Shown here: in pieces, positions 10,954-21,047 of the stretch
How the letters are laid out: the number at the start of each line of letters is the position of its first letter
Numbering within the stretch: the stretch's first letter is position 1
NCBI GenBank assembly: GCA_037178855.1
Contig: JASJZC010000002.1
Coordinates: 1,984,001 to 2,048,000 of the forward strand
Reading direction: 5' to 3'
DNA length: 64,000 bases
DNA from: Oscheius sp. JU75
Taxonomy: Eukaryota > Nematoda > Chromadorea > Rhabditida > Rhabditidae
The notes under the pieces: model-generated
Databases searched by the model: none
What the model was told of the DNA's origin: nothing
What the model saw: only the letters and a program-made list of their open reading frames with translations
Position numbers and translations under genes: made by a program

Positions 10954-12355
10954 TTACTGAAACCTACTTCCATCTACTTCCAAAAAGGTTAGTTCTCGGA
11001 TCTCTTTCAAGATCACCTCGATTGATAGGCGTGAATGCGGATCGTCCATACTGCACCTGAAGGTCAAAATTGAGAAAAGCAGATAGTGGTTGCAATAAAG
11101 AGAAACTTTAATGAAATTACAATTTACCTTACAATCAAGTTTTCCAACATTTCTCGCTCGCCCATGCTCAAGCTAGTGTGATTATATTTGAACCAAGATT
11201 GAATCTGTTTCCGGTCGGGGAAAAGTTCTTTCGGAGGCCTGGAATCTGGTGTCGTTGAGGTGCTGATGGGTTGCCTCACCGTCGTTCAATCATTTCCCAG
11301 CATGTGATGGCAAACGCATAGATATCTCCAGCTTTGTTAAACCTGTTGTAGTCAAGAATTTCCGGAGCCATGTAGTAAAGAGTACCACATCTTAAAGTTC
11401 GGCATAAAATACGCAAATCAAAACGTATCATGTGTTCAAAAGGGGAGTTCAAAGCTAATAAAAATCGGGCGTAATTTTGTATTTCCCGTTGGACTCAACT
11501 CAAAAAGGACCAACGACGCCCCACCGGAGGACCATTTTCAGTGAAAACGGGTCTCGCGACGGACGACATTAATGGACTGCTTTTTGAACTTTACTTCTGA
11601 ACACAGTATAACGAACGCTTTAGTGACGATAGTGTAATCCGGAATATCGCGAGCCAAGCCGAGATCGGAAATTTTCAGATCATCTAAGTTTTTCCCAAGT
11701 AGAATGCTATAATTGTCATTGCAAAAAACAGCTATCGATTCACTTGTCTGGTTTGATGTCCCGGTGAATAATCCCAGCATCGTGAAGTTTTTGGATTCCA
11801 CTTGCGATATTTTGCATCCAGATAAAAACTTGGTCTTTACCATACGTCAATCCTTTCTTCAAATGTTTTCCTTTGTTGTGTATTGCTAAACTTTAGTTTT
11901 TGGTCATGAAAAATTTCAGTTTACCATCGTGCAAGCTTCCATATTCCATGTATTCCATAACATAACCAACACATTCGCTGTTATGGATGAGGAGTCCAAA
12001 TATCTCGACAACATTTTCGGAATTGGACAGCTAAGCTCAGTTAAAAGGTCTTTTTGAAACTGACGCACCTTTATCAGAAATTTTGCCTCTTCCAGATTGT
12101 TTGTTTGAAAAGGATCGTTGTATTTTTTCAATGCTACTATTCTAAAAGCACTAATTCATTGTTCTTTGAACTCGAAACTTTTCAACTTGTCGAGAAAAGG
12201 ATTTAAAGACCTCAGCTTCCCCTCCACGACCCAAAGACTCCTTGAAATGGTCAAAGTCAGAGTAGTTAAACTTGTCAATCTCTTAAAATCAGAATTGCTT
12301 TGTAATTATCCTAAGATCATTTGTGCTCACCAACATCGTTCAAGGGAGATGGCAT
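10954..12355 (-). CDS. TKL-like protein kinase, kinase domain only (K2a)
   Basis: Nine exons join in frame to 287 aa: 12355-12331, 12281-12179, 12141-12069, 12030-11925, 11885-11744, 11706-11617, 11390-11280, 11238-11128, 11056-10954. The start MPSPLNDV lies on a 25-nt first exon that ends gatgttg before a gtgagc donor. Kinase motifs are complete: LGRGGEAEVFKS loop, VALK lysine, EEAKFLIK, HRDIKPDK, ISDLGLARD (DLG rather than DFG), MAPEI and GDIYAFAITCWEMI. The protein stops shortly after the last kinase helix (SRLSIEVILKEI), so it lacks the CTD of K1, K3 and K5. It sits about 0.6 kb upstream of K2b on the same strand. It is paralogous to both halves of the dual-kinase gene at 28843-31674. The substrate is unknown. 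Confidence 0.85.
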
Positions 12356-12399
12356 TGTGCCGAAAAGCCAGTTAAGGGAAAGAGAAAAGACGAGGCGAC

Positions 12400-13110
12400 A
12401 GAGCTTGTCAATAAACAGATAAGAGCCGCTGACTAGCAGATGATAGCAAACGTGCTGGCAAAATTGCCAGCAACAAGTAATGATATCGCCCATCGGCTCA
12501 AAGACAGACAGAATCTCATTTTTCTGAACCTTTCCCTGTTTCGTTTCTCTTCTGTTAATTTGTCTTGGCCCATCCCTCCCACTTAAACCTGTCCATCTGT
12601 TTCTCTCGGACGCGTAACTACATGCCCGCAGGTATATAGTTACGCTTTTGCGGGACGCTGGTAAAAAGTCAGTTTCTTGGTAGAAAGTGACCAAGAAACC
12701 ATCAGAAACAGCCTCATAAGTTCTGTTTTGATTTGCTTTGTTGATGTTTGTGAGAGAAAAAGAGCCAGATGGAGGGGAAAAACTGGATCAGGTAGTTCTT
12801 GGGTGCAAATACAGGAGCTAAGCTTTGGAACAGGTAATGGTGTAGCAGTACTAAGCCTTGGGATACTTGGAATCCCTCTCGCTTCGGGTTAAAAGCAAAT
12901 TTATTCGGGTGAAACTCCATTCTACATTGTCTCCCAGACAACCTGGGTAAGCCTTGATCAAGGAGGTTTCTTGTTCCTTTCTACGAAAAGCCTTGCTTTT
13001 TACCAGCGATCTGCAAAAGCGAACATTATGCCCGCGACCTGTACTTTATGCCCGTAGAGCGTACTTTATACCCGGCGATTTTCCGGGCATATAGTTACGC
13101 CCCCGTTTCC
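12400..13110. repeat. Segmental repeat paralogous to about 15375-15705
   Basis: Blocks shared with 15375-15705 include gatagcaaacgtgct, tgatatcg, ctcaaagacagacagaa, acttaaacct and a gcgtaacta...tagttacgc inverted pair (12612-12620 with 12637-12645). A second gggcatatagttacgc copy lies near 13086-13101. Around 12930 a gccttgatcaaggaggtt block recurs at 15672-15691. No gene is seen. Confidence 0.6.
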
Positions 13111-13414
13111 TCTAGTAGAGCTGATTTGACTATAAGAGTGAGAAGTGGGTTAACTGCTTAGCAGTAGTCTTTAGCAATCATTTTACTGGAGAAAGGACAA
13201 GACTTGTACGGCCCAAAGGGGCGCAACTCGACTCGACACGGACTCGAGTGCGACTCAACTCGACTCGGACTCGAATGGAGATTTTTGACTTGACGCTCTA
13301 AAGACCGCTACTAATCAGTTATAATGAGAAGTTGGTTCAAAGGGCAGTTCTATAGGAATGCAAACATTCCTAGTTTGTTTGTATTTCTATAGAGCTGTCT
13401 TTTTTCCTTCACAC

Positions 13415-14100
13415 TTGGAAAGTGAGACGTTCCTCTTCCCGGGTATGTCATTTGTCAGATCTTTTCGATTGCTCTCATCTTCATTCTCGTGCTCAGTCGC
13501 ATAGAATACTGGATTCTGACGATAAAACTATCGTCTTCCTCGACAGTAAACTGATCCGAGTCGGCGCGTCGGACTTCCATTTCCTAATCAAAACATGGCC
13601 ATCCTGTTCTTCTCACTGAAGCCGAGAGGAAAAAAGATGTGCAGGGAAAACTTTCCCTTCTGTATCTTGTCATAGTAATTCGCTTTCTATCGGAATCCAG
13701 TATTCTATGCGACTGAGCATGAAGACGAGAAGTACAAGGAATTGCACTAGATCAAGCCCACCTTTGGAGCAAGGCTGCGAGGAAGTCCGTCGGCGGAATT
13801 CCGCACATCTCTGGCTCTTAAGCACAATTTTCTGCATGTTTTTAGAGTTTCCCTTGTCCTACTATATACCGTGTTACTTTCGAAATAGACGGTTTTCTTA
13901 CGGATAAGTGACGAGAGTAGAAGCTGGAACATCTCGGGTCAGACCAAAGTCGGATATTTTTACGTCCAAGCTCTATCCCAACAGAATACTGAAGTTGGTG
14001 GCATTGTAAAACCATTGTAAATAGTAGAAATGGCATTGTAAACCCATTGTGATAGAAAATCTTACCATCATACAAACTTCCGAATTGCATGACGTAGATG
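13415..14100 (-). pseudogene. Kinase+CTD pseudogene fragment
   Basis: Right to left on the minus strand the pieces keep the gene order of the kinase family. First comes a glycine-hinge piece (MQFGSLYDGK, about 14055-14090), then an activation-segment piece with ISDFGL and SILLG but an in-frame TAG (about 13900-14000). Then come CTD pieces: TYPGRGTSHFPSVK-like text near 13415-13455, a TVEEDDSFIV piece near 13520-13545 matching TVEGGDCF, and a KGKFSLHIFF / LGFSEKN piece near 13600-13665. Other exons are missing and frames are broken. It is a dead copy of the K1/K3 type. Confidence 0.7.
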
Positions 14101-14293
14101 GGTAGGCGGCGCGCTTTTTGTAGAAGCCGGGTCCCGCAACGAACTTCGCTTATTTTTTTTTTTGCATTATCGGTGTTTTACGTACATTTTCATGCGCACC
14201 GTCTACTCATCCCTTAAAGAGACACTGTCATTATGGGTTGTAGGGTGGACGACCGTACGCGTTTCGGGTCCCACGAACTGCCCTCAAATCGCA

Positions 14294-14448
14294 TTTTTGG
14301 TGCTTTACACACATTTTCATGCTTCTACGTGAGTATAATCGAGTTAGCGTCTAAAACTACCCCAGAACGAAAAATTCTCGTGCTTCTCGAGTAAATTTCG
14401 ATTGAACACACTTAGAAGTCATGTAAACATGTGTAAAGCACCGAAAAA
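14294..14448. repeat. Inverted repeat with about 34-bp arms
   Basis: Arm 14294-14327 (tttttggtgctttacacaca...) and arm 14413-14448 (...tgtgtaaagcaccgaaaaa) are near-perfect reverse complements around an 85-bp centre. Weaker inverted similarity extends outward (about 14125-14150 against 14475-14500, both with a cgacgaacttc / gaagttcg core), so the whole 14.1-14.6 kb stretch may be a decayed foldback element. No coding potential is seen. Confidence 0.6.
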
Positions 14449-15059
14449 TGAGAAAAGGATGATTTTCAGAGAAGTTCGTCGCAACACTCAACTACAAATG
14501 TCGTGCCCGAGACACCCATGCACCCGGAAGTGTACCTTTAAAGAGACTGATAAAAGTATTATCTTATACGTAGGCTGCATGATGTGAAAAGTGGGCGGTA
14601 GTTATGAGAAGACAGCCAGTCTGTCAAAGTTGGAACGGATAAGAATCGGCTATAAGTTTGCATCCATACCTGTAAAATGTCATTAGGGAACAAACTGCAT
14701 AGACAGTCGATAAAGAGGAATCTATAAAAGTTTAGGTTATTGGGTAAATATCTAGCAGCATCAATGGATCAAGAATCCTTGAGAAAACTGATCTAGATCG
14801 AAGTAAAAATAGTAAAAGATCACCCGTTTTGTTGAGAGAGCCACTCGCTTTTCGGGTCCTCGAAGAGCTTTTATGTGCTCTTAAATTGGTCGGAGAGGCA
14901 CTGCAAGAAAAAGGCCACGAGGCGTCCAGCACGGAGCATCCATATGTAAAAAGGCAATGTATTTTTCGATAACCGAACCATAGCTGGCCTTCTCTTCTCG
15001 ATTTCTAGTTTGAACTCTGTATTCTAGGACAGAAACAGTTTGACTAATTCTGCACGGTA

Positions 15060-15390
15060 CCCCCTCGACAGTAAACTGAGGAAAAAATAAGAGCAAGAGA
15101 ATTTATTCAAAAATAAAAACTTTAAGAAACATTTCTCTAGAGCCGGTGTTACTTATAGAAGCTCTTCAAAAGGCCACGGGATCAACAGGACCATCCATGT
15201 TGCCATTGTAAGACGAATAGTCGATAGCAGCTAAATCTTAGGCAATATTGCCCTATTGTGTTCCCTGGCTTTGTATGTCACTGTTCATCGTTTCCACTTC
15301 TAAAAGCAAAGCTAAAAACTCTCTTGGGGTAATCTCTAAAAACTCTCTTGGGGTAATCTCTAAAAACTCTCTTGGGGTAACAAGCACACG
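15060..15390 (-). pseudogene. Truncated copy of the unknown ORF region at 32180-32640
   Basis: Bases here match 32180-32640 in order: taaactgagga, aataagagcaagagaatt, ctttaagaaac, gaagctcttcaaaagg, ccattgtaagacgaatagtc, and then, after an internal loss of about 170 bp, ttaggcaatattg..cctattg and ctttgtatgt. In the reading frame of the 32310-32681 ORF the conserved product text is AAIDYSSYNG and an ITPREFL segment. The middle of that ORF is deleted, so this is a relic. Confidence 0.65.
15312..15380. repeat. 24-bp tandem repeat, about 2.9 copies
   Basis: The unit ctctaaaaactctcttgggg plus taat is repeated almost without change. In the minus-strand frame homologous to the ORF at 32310-32681 each unit encodes the octapeptide EITPREFL, whereas the 32.6-kb copy has one equivalent unit (VKITPKGFL). 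Confidence 0.85.
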
Positions 15391-15556
15391 ATAGCAAACG
15401 TGCTTGACAGCAACCAGTGATGATATCGTCCCTTGGTGCTCTGCTCAAAGACAGACAGAACCTCATTTCTTTGAACCTTTTCGGTTTCGATTCTCTTTCA
15501 ATCTGCCTTAGCTCTTCCCTCTTACTTAAACCTTTCCGTCTGTTTCCCCGGGACGC

Positions 15557-15605
15557 GTAACTATATGCCCGCAGGCATAAAGTTCGTTTTCGGGCATATA
15601 GTTAC
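15557..15605. repeat. 15-bp perfect inverted repeat (hairpin) of a small repeat family
   Basis: gtaactatatgcccg (15557-15571) and cgggcatatagttac (15591-15605) are exact reverse complements with a 19-nt spacer. Diverged versions lie at 12612-12645 and 13039-13106, and a partial one near 48352-48395. The structure suggests a small foldback element or conserved terminal repeats of a lost one. Confidence 0.75.
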
Positions 15606-15845
15606 TCTTTTGCGGGACACTGGTATACAGCCAGTTTCGTGGAAGATAGTGACTAAGAACTTCGGGTTGAAAGCCTTGATCAAGGAGGTTCAAAGACTCA
15701 TCGGAGACAGCTATACAAACAGTAACACGTAAACAGCTTGAGCCCTTACCAGAGATGCACGGAAGCGACCAAAAATATTTCCCCGAAATTCCGTTCCGTG
15801 ATCTCTAAACTTTTTCTTCCGCATTCCGCGGAATTGTGTTACTTT

Positions 15846-16470
15846 CGAAATAGACAGTTTTCTTATGAATAAGTGACGAGAGTAGAGGTTGCAACATCAC
15901 GGACCAGACCAAAGTCGGATAACTTCACATCGTCCAAGCTCCTCCCCAGCAGAATACTGAAATCGACATTGTAAATCCAAGCAAAGTACTTACTTGCATG
16001 GCTTGATGACCTTGTGAATGATTCCGGCCTTGTGGAGTCTCTGGATTCCACAGGCTGCATGGTGCATCCAGGTATGAACGCTATCAAGCCCGTAATTCAA
16101 ATTTTTGTTTTAAATTGCTAAACAAAAGTCTGTACTGCAAAAATCTGCACTGTCACCATCGTACAAGCTTCCGTATTCCATGAATTCCATTACGTAGCCG
16201 ACATATCCACTGTCATCAGTCAAAAGACTGCAAATCTTGACAATAGTGTCGGCAATGGACAGCTGAAGTCCTTAGAACTGTCTTATTGCTTCTCACCTTT
16301 ATCAGGTGCTTAGCCTCATTTAGTTGGTCACTTTGAAATGAACGAGTGAACTTCTTCAAGGCCACAGACCTAAGAACAGTTTATCTCAGAGTGAATTTCA
16401 AAACCTTTTGAGTCGCTTCGAATCAGTCTTGTAAACCTGTGCTGGAGGACTAGAACAAATTGATAGAAGG
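15846..16470 (-). pseudogene. Kinase-domain pseudogene fragment with lost catalytic loop
   Basis: Exon-like pieces in family order are an N-lobe end (QVYKTDSKRLKR, about 16400-16450), VALKKFTRSFQ and EAKHLIK (about 16310-16375), MEYGSLYDG (about 16155-16195), a hinge-to-catalytic-loop exon (15993-16110) and an activation segment LSDFGLVRD (about 15885-15960). The catalytic loop reads HKVIKP instead of HRDIKP, so both Arg and the catalytic Asp are gone. The Gly-rich loop and the MAPEI and later exons are absent. It is a relic of a kinase-family gene. Confidence 0.7.
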
Positions 16471-16865
16471 GAGTATAAAGAGAGCAGTGTTCAAAGGAAT
16501 GGGGTTATAACTGTCATCGAGCGCCAAGGGGCGATAGTCATACTTGTCTTCCAAACTTTTATTGTGCGCACAAAGTAGTACACACTAATTGCAATAACGG
16601 CTTCAGATATAGAGACTAACAGACAGAAAACAATTTAAAATAGGGAAGTTTGGCCGCTGCCTTGTTAGGGCTCGAGTGACAGTTAGGCCCTCTTGAGCGT
16701 GGCAGGGCAACATTCTCCCAGAGACGCATCTCCCGAACTGACTCGGTTCAACTTGACTTGCAAACAGTTTTCACTAATTGCTGTCACAACGTATCTGTGA
16801 CGACCTGGCAGTTAGGGCTTCAGACAGGCACACACAGACTTTTGGGCATTGACAGATTTATGTGA

Positions 16866-19800
16866 TTACAGGTAAACAACGGAAGCATTCCGAGCAGCGT
16901 TAAAAAGCTTCGTCATGATTGCATCCTTCTCCTGTTCACCATCTTGATCCTGTAATAAATAGTTTTATTCATGCACACTACTTTCGAGAAGTTCAAGCGC
17001 GCCAAACTTTTTTCTGTCTACTTTCAGTATCTCGACACTGTTGCATAAAACGTTAAGAGTAAAAAGTTCTTCCAAAACGCGAAGCTTATGACTTACCTCG
17101 TTGTACATAACTCTCAGTCCTACATGAGTAAGATTGTCCTGGAGGAGCATGTGCTTCTGAAAAACCATGGTTTTTGAGCTCGCGAAAAAAGAGCACTCAC
17201 AGTGTTCTCATTAGTAAACTCCAACAAAGCAAGATTCTCCTTATTATTCCTGCAGTATTCTCTGAACCGACTATAACTTGCTTCAAACTTTGGGTATTTG
17301 GCGGGATTATCTTGGTGTTCCGTGGTGTTTTCGACAATACAAAGTAGGTGGATCTCTTTGTTCTCCACCGTGGTATCTTTCTTCCAGTCTTCGAAAACAT
17401 CTTCAGTATTTCCCGGTTCAAATTTGAAGAAGTTGAAACGTTCTCCATTAATCACAGTCATTTCACGATCATCATTATAGGATTGGCGACAACTTGTGAA
17501 TTTCCAAAATGCCGGCAAGCTTCCAATCACGGCAATAGTTCGAGTAGGTATAGGGTAGAGCTGTCTGTCTTCTTTCACCTTCGGAAAACTGCTGGCTCCT
17601 TTTCCAGGATATGGCATTTCCAAAACCTTTTGGATACAATTGTTGCCGTGCACTCCATCGCTATACATTGCGCTCACAGCGAAACAGTCTCCACCTTCTA
17701 CAGTGACTCGTAGAAAATCCAAATTGTCGTCGAATCCTTGTTTTTTAGACTTGCGCGCATCTGTCATCCAATGTCGTATCGTCGTTTCCAAGGCTGCCTT
17801 GTTCTTCTCACTGAATCTGGGAGGGATAAAGAGGTGCATGGAAAATTTCTCCTTCTGAGATGCATCGTAATAGTTCGTCTGTCTTATTTTGTCGACAAAG
17901 TCTTGAATGAAGCCTGCTCTTTCATAGTAGCGCTTGTTTTGGTCACAGTAGACACGATGATCGGACCAATAGTTCTTGAAGCTTTGCATTTCTTTGTCGA
18001 AATCAGTCTTTGTCATTTTGCTGAAGAAAACCTTCAGACAGTTTTGAAATAAGACTGGTTTTAGCAGGGAAGTCTTGGTAGCGAGAAAATGCCGAATTGT
18101 TTCCACAAACTTTTCGATAGGTGGTCGCGCTGTTGGATATTTGTCCCAGCCTCTAGAAATCAATATTTGCGACTAGTTAGTTCCCAACTTACTGTTCAAT
18201 CAACTGTTCCAGTTCATATGGCACAACAATGTGATTGTATTCAAATTTGGGACGATCTCGGAGGACCTTTTCATAAGTAAAATATGTCTTGTTTTCACGC
18301 GGATGTCTACAATAAAAGTTCTTCTGAGAATGAACTGATGACTCACCGGCGTTCCAATATTTCCCAACAAGTGAAGGCAAATGCAAAAATGTCTCGCTTT
18401 TCACATTCATAGGAGGTCATAAAAAAGCTTTCTGGTGCAAGGTACCGAGGGGTACCGCATCTGTGAAACGTGAAATGCAGATTGGCAGACACTATACAAG
18501 TAATTTAAAAATGAAAAGAAACTTATTTTGACCCCGTGCTGTTATTATCAACCTAAATTAATAGTTTTTACTGTCAGCATTTACATTCGACCGTTTAAAA
18601 AAAAAACGCCGCCCATGGCGTACCATCTTGGTAACCGTTTGCATGCGTTTTCCTTCTCAAAATATCTTGCTCAAAAGTGTGCCACCCACTGGGAATGCGT
18701 TTAATAGGTTGGAATCGAAAATCATGCGTGTAAAATTCCAGTATGTTTTAACGCTTACCAAAAATTTACCAGCCGAGTGACCCAGTGATCGTTTTGCAAC
18801 TTGTGAGCTGTTCGACTTTTGTGACTTTTCCTGTCAGCCTCGAGGGCAACGCCTACGAACACTCTTGGTGGACGAAAACGATCGCCTCTAGGGGTTCAAG
18901 TGTTATGAACTCTGATTTCTTTCAACTGTATTCTATTTCTACTCCTTTCTGTCAACCTGTCTTTGCCCTTCCATCACACTTCAAATTGCCCGCATTTTCC
19001 CTTCAGTCGCGCTACTGTGACAGAAGCAACGTTTTCTCAAGCTCACTGTCTCCCAAACTGGCACGATGTGACTTGACTTGCCAACAATTAGGATCTGCAC
19101 AAAGTAATTGGCAAACTGAAGGGAAAAGGAGGCGAAGCCATCGAAGACGGCTCGTTTAGAACTAGATTTCAAAGCCGGGCGCGGGCAGGCATCATCGCTA
19201 GGCATGCCATATGGTTTTTTTGGAAACAACTGAAGAAAATGTCTTACGTGCTCGTGATTAAGGGAGTGTCGACGTGAGTTAGGAAAGGATCCCTCTTAAC
19301 ATCATCCAAACTTGTCGCGAAACTGAAATATCAGTAAGAGATACCAGCCGCAAAAATGCAATAGTTGATTTATTTTTTGCATCATTACAGCCGGCGGGAT
19401 AAGCGATATTGTAATTATCGGTAAAAGGATCGATACCGCCCTGTCACGAGAAATGACGCATGCGATGCCGAGATCGATCTGTTACTGCTTTTATTTTTGG
19501 TTTGGTTTCATTGAAACAGTATTTCTTACGTTTTAGTGGACAAAGTGGTCGTTTCAGTGGACAAAAATATTGCCGTGCCGAAGTCGGCTATCTTTACGTC
19601 ATCCAAGCTCTTCCCCAATAAAATGCTGAAAATGTTGTAGTAAAACACTGTAGCTTGGTGAACCATACTTCCCCGGCTTGATGTCTCTATGCAAAATTCC
19701 TTTCCCGTGGAACCATTGGATTCCACATGCTGCGTAATGCATAAAAAAAAGAGCTCTGCCAAGTCCATATGTTAAGGGCTTATTTTGAAAATGCCCTTTG

Positions 19801-20200
19801 CTATGGATTGCTAAAAAGATCAAAATTCGAAACGAACGAAAAGACGATTTACCATCGTACAGGCTTCCCATTTCCATATATTCCAGAACAAGGCCACGAT
19901 GTTCATTTATTTGGCCATAAAGTTTCACAATGTGTTCGGAATTAGACAGCTAAAATTGATTGATTTAATTCTTGTCTTCACCTCACCGTAGACAACAAAC
20001 GAGCTTCCATCGCATCGCCTTTTCTGAACGCTTGACTATTAAACATTTTCAATGCTACTGTCCTAAAGAAAATTCCTGAGACTTCTCTGACGTCAATTAC
20101 CTTTTCAGCCGTTCAGAGTAAGCTTTGACAACTTGGCTTTGTCCTCCGCGTGCCAAAAGCACTTCTTTTTTGAAGCCTGACCGGTCATAGTTTTCCACCT
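16866..20200 (-). CDS. TKL-like protein kinase with unknown C-terminal domain (K3), first exon not identified
   Basis: Ten exons keep one frame for 611 codons including the stop: 20200-20101, 20062-19987, 19949-19853, 19810-19669, 19625-19530, 18460-18347, 18306-18193, 18152-17201, 17156-17097, 16949-16866. Kinase motifs are intact: LARGGQSQVVKAY loop, VALK, alpha-C Glu in DAMEARLL, HRDIKPGK, IADFG and APESFF in place of MAPEI. The long exon encodes the unknown CTD (TVEGGDCF, MPYPGKGASSFPKVK, INGERFNFFKF, ENLALLEFT). The first exon shown starts with 2 nt of a split codon, so a short initiator exon is missing, as in K1. It may lie in the 94 bp before the LTR at 20294 or beyond the retrotransposon. 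The insertion is therefore in the promoter or in intron 1. K2b is its degenerate twin. Confidence 0.8.
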
Positions 20201-20293
20201 CTGTATAATGGTCATGTATCGTTAGATAATTTTCGTTGCTGTCTGTACAATTAACTGGAGACGACACGGCGATACAAATGTCTACCAGACTCT

Positions 20294-20703
20294 TGTCACA
20301 TAGCCGGTATTCCTATGATATTTTATTCTCGTTACTCTACCTAAAACAACCACAACCGTTTTCGTCCCTCCCGGCATATTTCACTTTTCAAAGACCCGCC
20401 ACACCGTAACCATTCTGTTTTACGCGCGGAGCGCCATCGTTTTTTTTTTTCTGGTTGTTTTTGGGGTTTGTTCGGTTTTCTCTCGCTCGATCTAGAGTCG
20501 AGAGTTCTATTCTATTGTTTTCTTCTGTTTCCCCGTATTGAGTTACCCATCTATTATCAGATTGTTGGACCTATTGAGTCCCAAGGCTGAATAAATTTTG
20601 TTTGAAGAAAAAGGGGTGCTTTTCTAGTAATAAGATCTCGATCTAGCCTAACCAGCAGATCGAGCATCTTGAGGTTACGACTCGGCCATCGTAACTCCTC
20701 ATT
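20294..20703 (+). repeat. 5' LTR
   Basis: 410 bp beginning tgtcacatag and ending aactcctcatt, the same as 28171-28580 at every base I compared. An AATAAA at 20590-20595 could serve polyadenylation at the R region of the transcript. The ends are not a TG...CA pair if the TSD is placed as CTCT, which is acceptable for this group. Confidence 0.93.
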
Positions 20704-20716
20704 TGGGGGCCGAATA
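20704..20716 (+). promoter_or_regulatory. Putative tRNA primer-binding site
   Basis: tgggggccgaata starts at the first base after the left LTR. It begins with TGG as expected for pairing with the 3' CCA end of a tRNA. The tRNA species was not determined. Confidence 0.7.
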
Positions 20717-21047
20717 AAAAGAACCCTCACGTGCTCACCGAGCCGTGAAGTCAACCCTAGACACTTCACCGAAGTGATCTGATACACGTCCGAGGGACCA
20801 CCTTACGCCCGACGGGCAACAAAAACTGAGCACACCCTCTTTTAGGAGAGGAAACGCTGCCAGTTTACGCGTCGTTGAGCCACCGGCCAACGCGCGTCAC
20901 ATTTCCGACGATCTTCCCGGAAAATCCCGTCCCAGAGCGTCAAATTTCTCATAAAAACACCGTTCACGAGTTCTCTGAACCCATTTCTCCTCTTCTAAGC
21001 CATAAGCCGAATTTACACCGTAAATTTTCAGGTTACCAAGGTGAAAG

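Noticed and set aside
14732-15096. Minus-strand ORFs, one with FTVEG resembling the CTD motif TVEGG
   Set aside because: Only five residues match, and the flanking residues and exon context do not follow the CTD.
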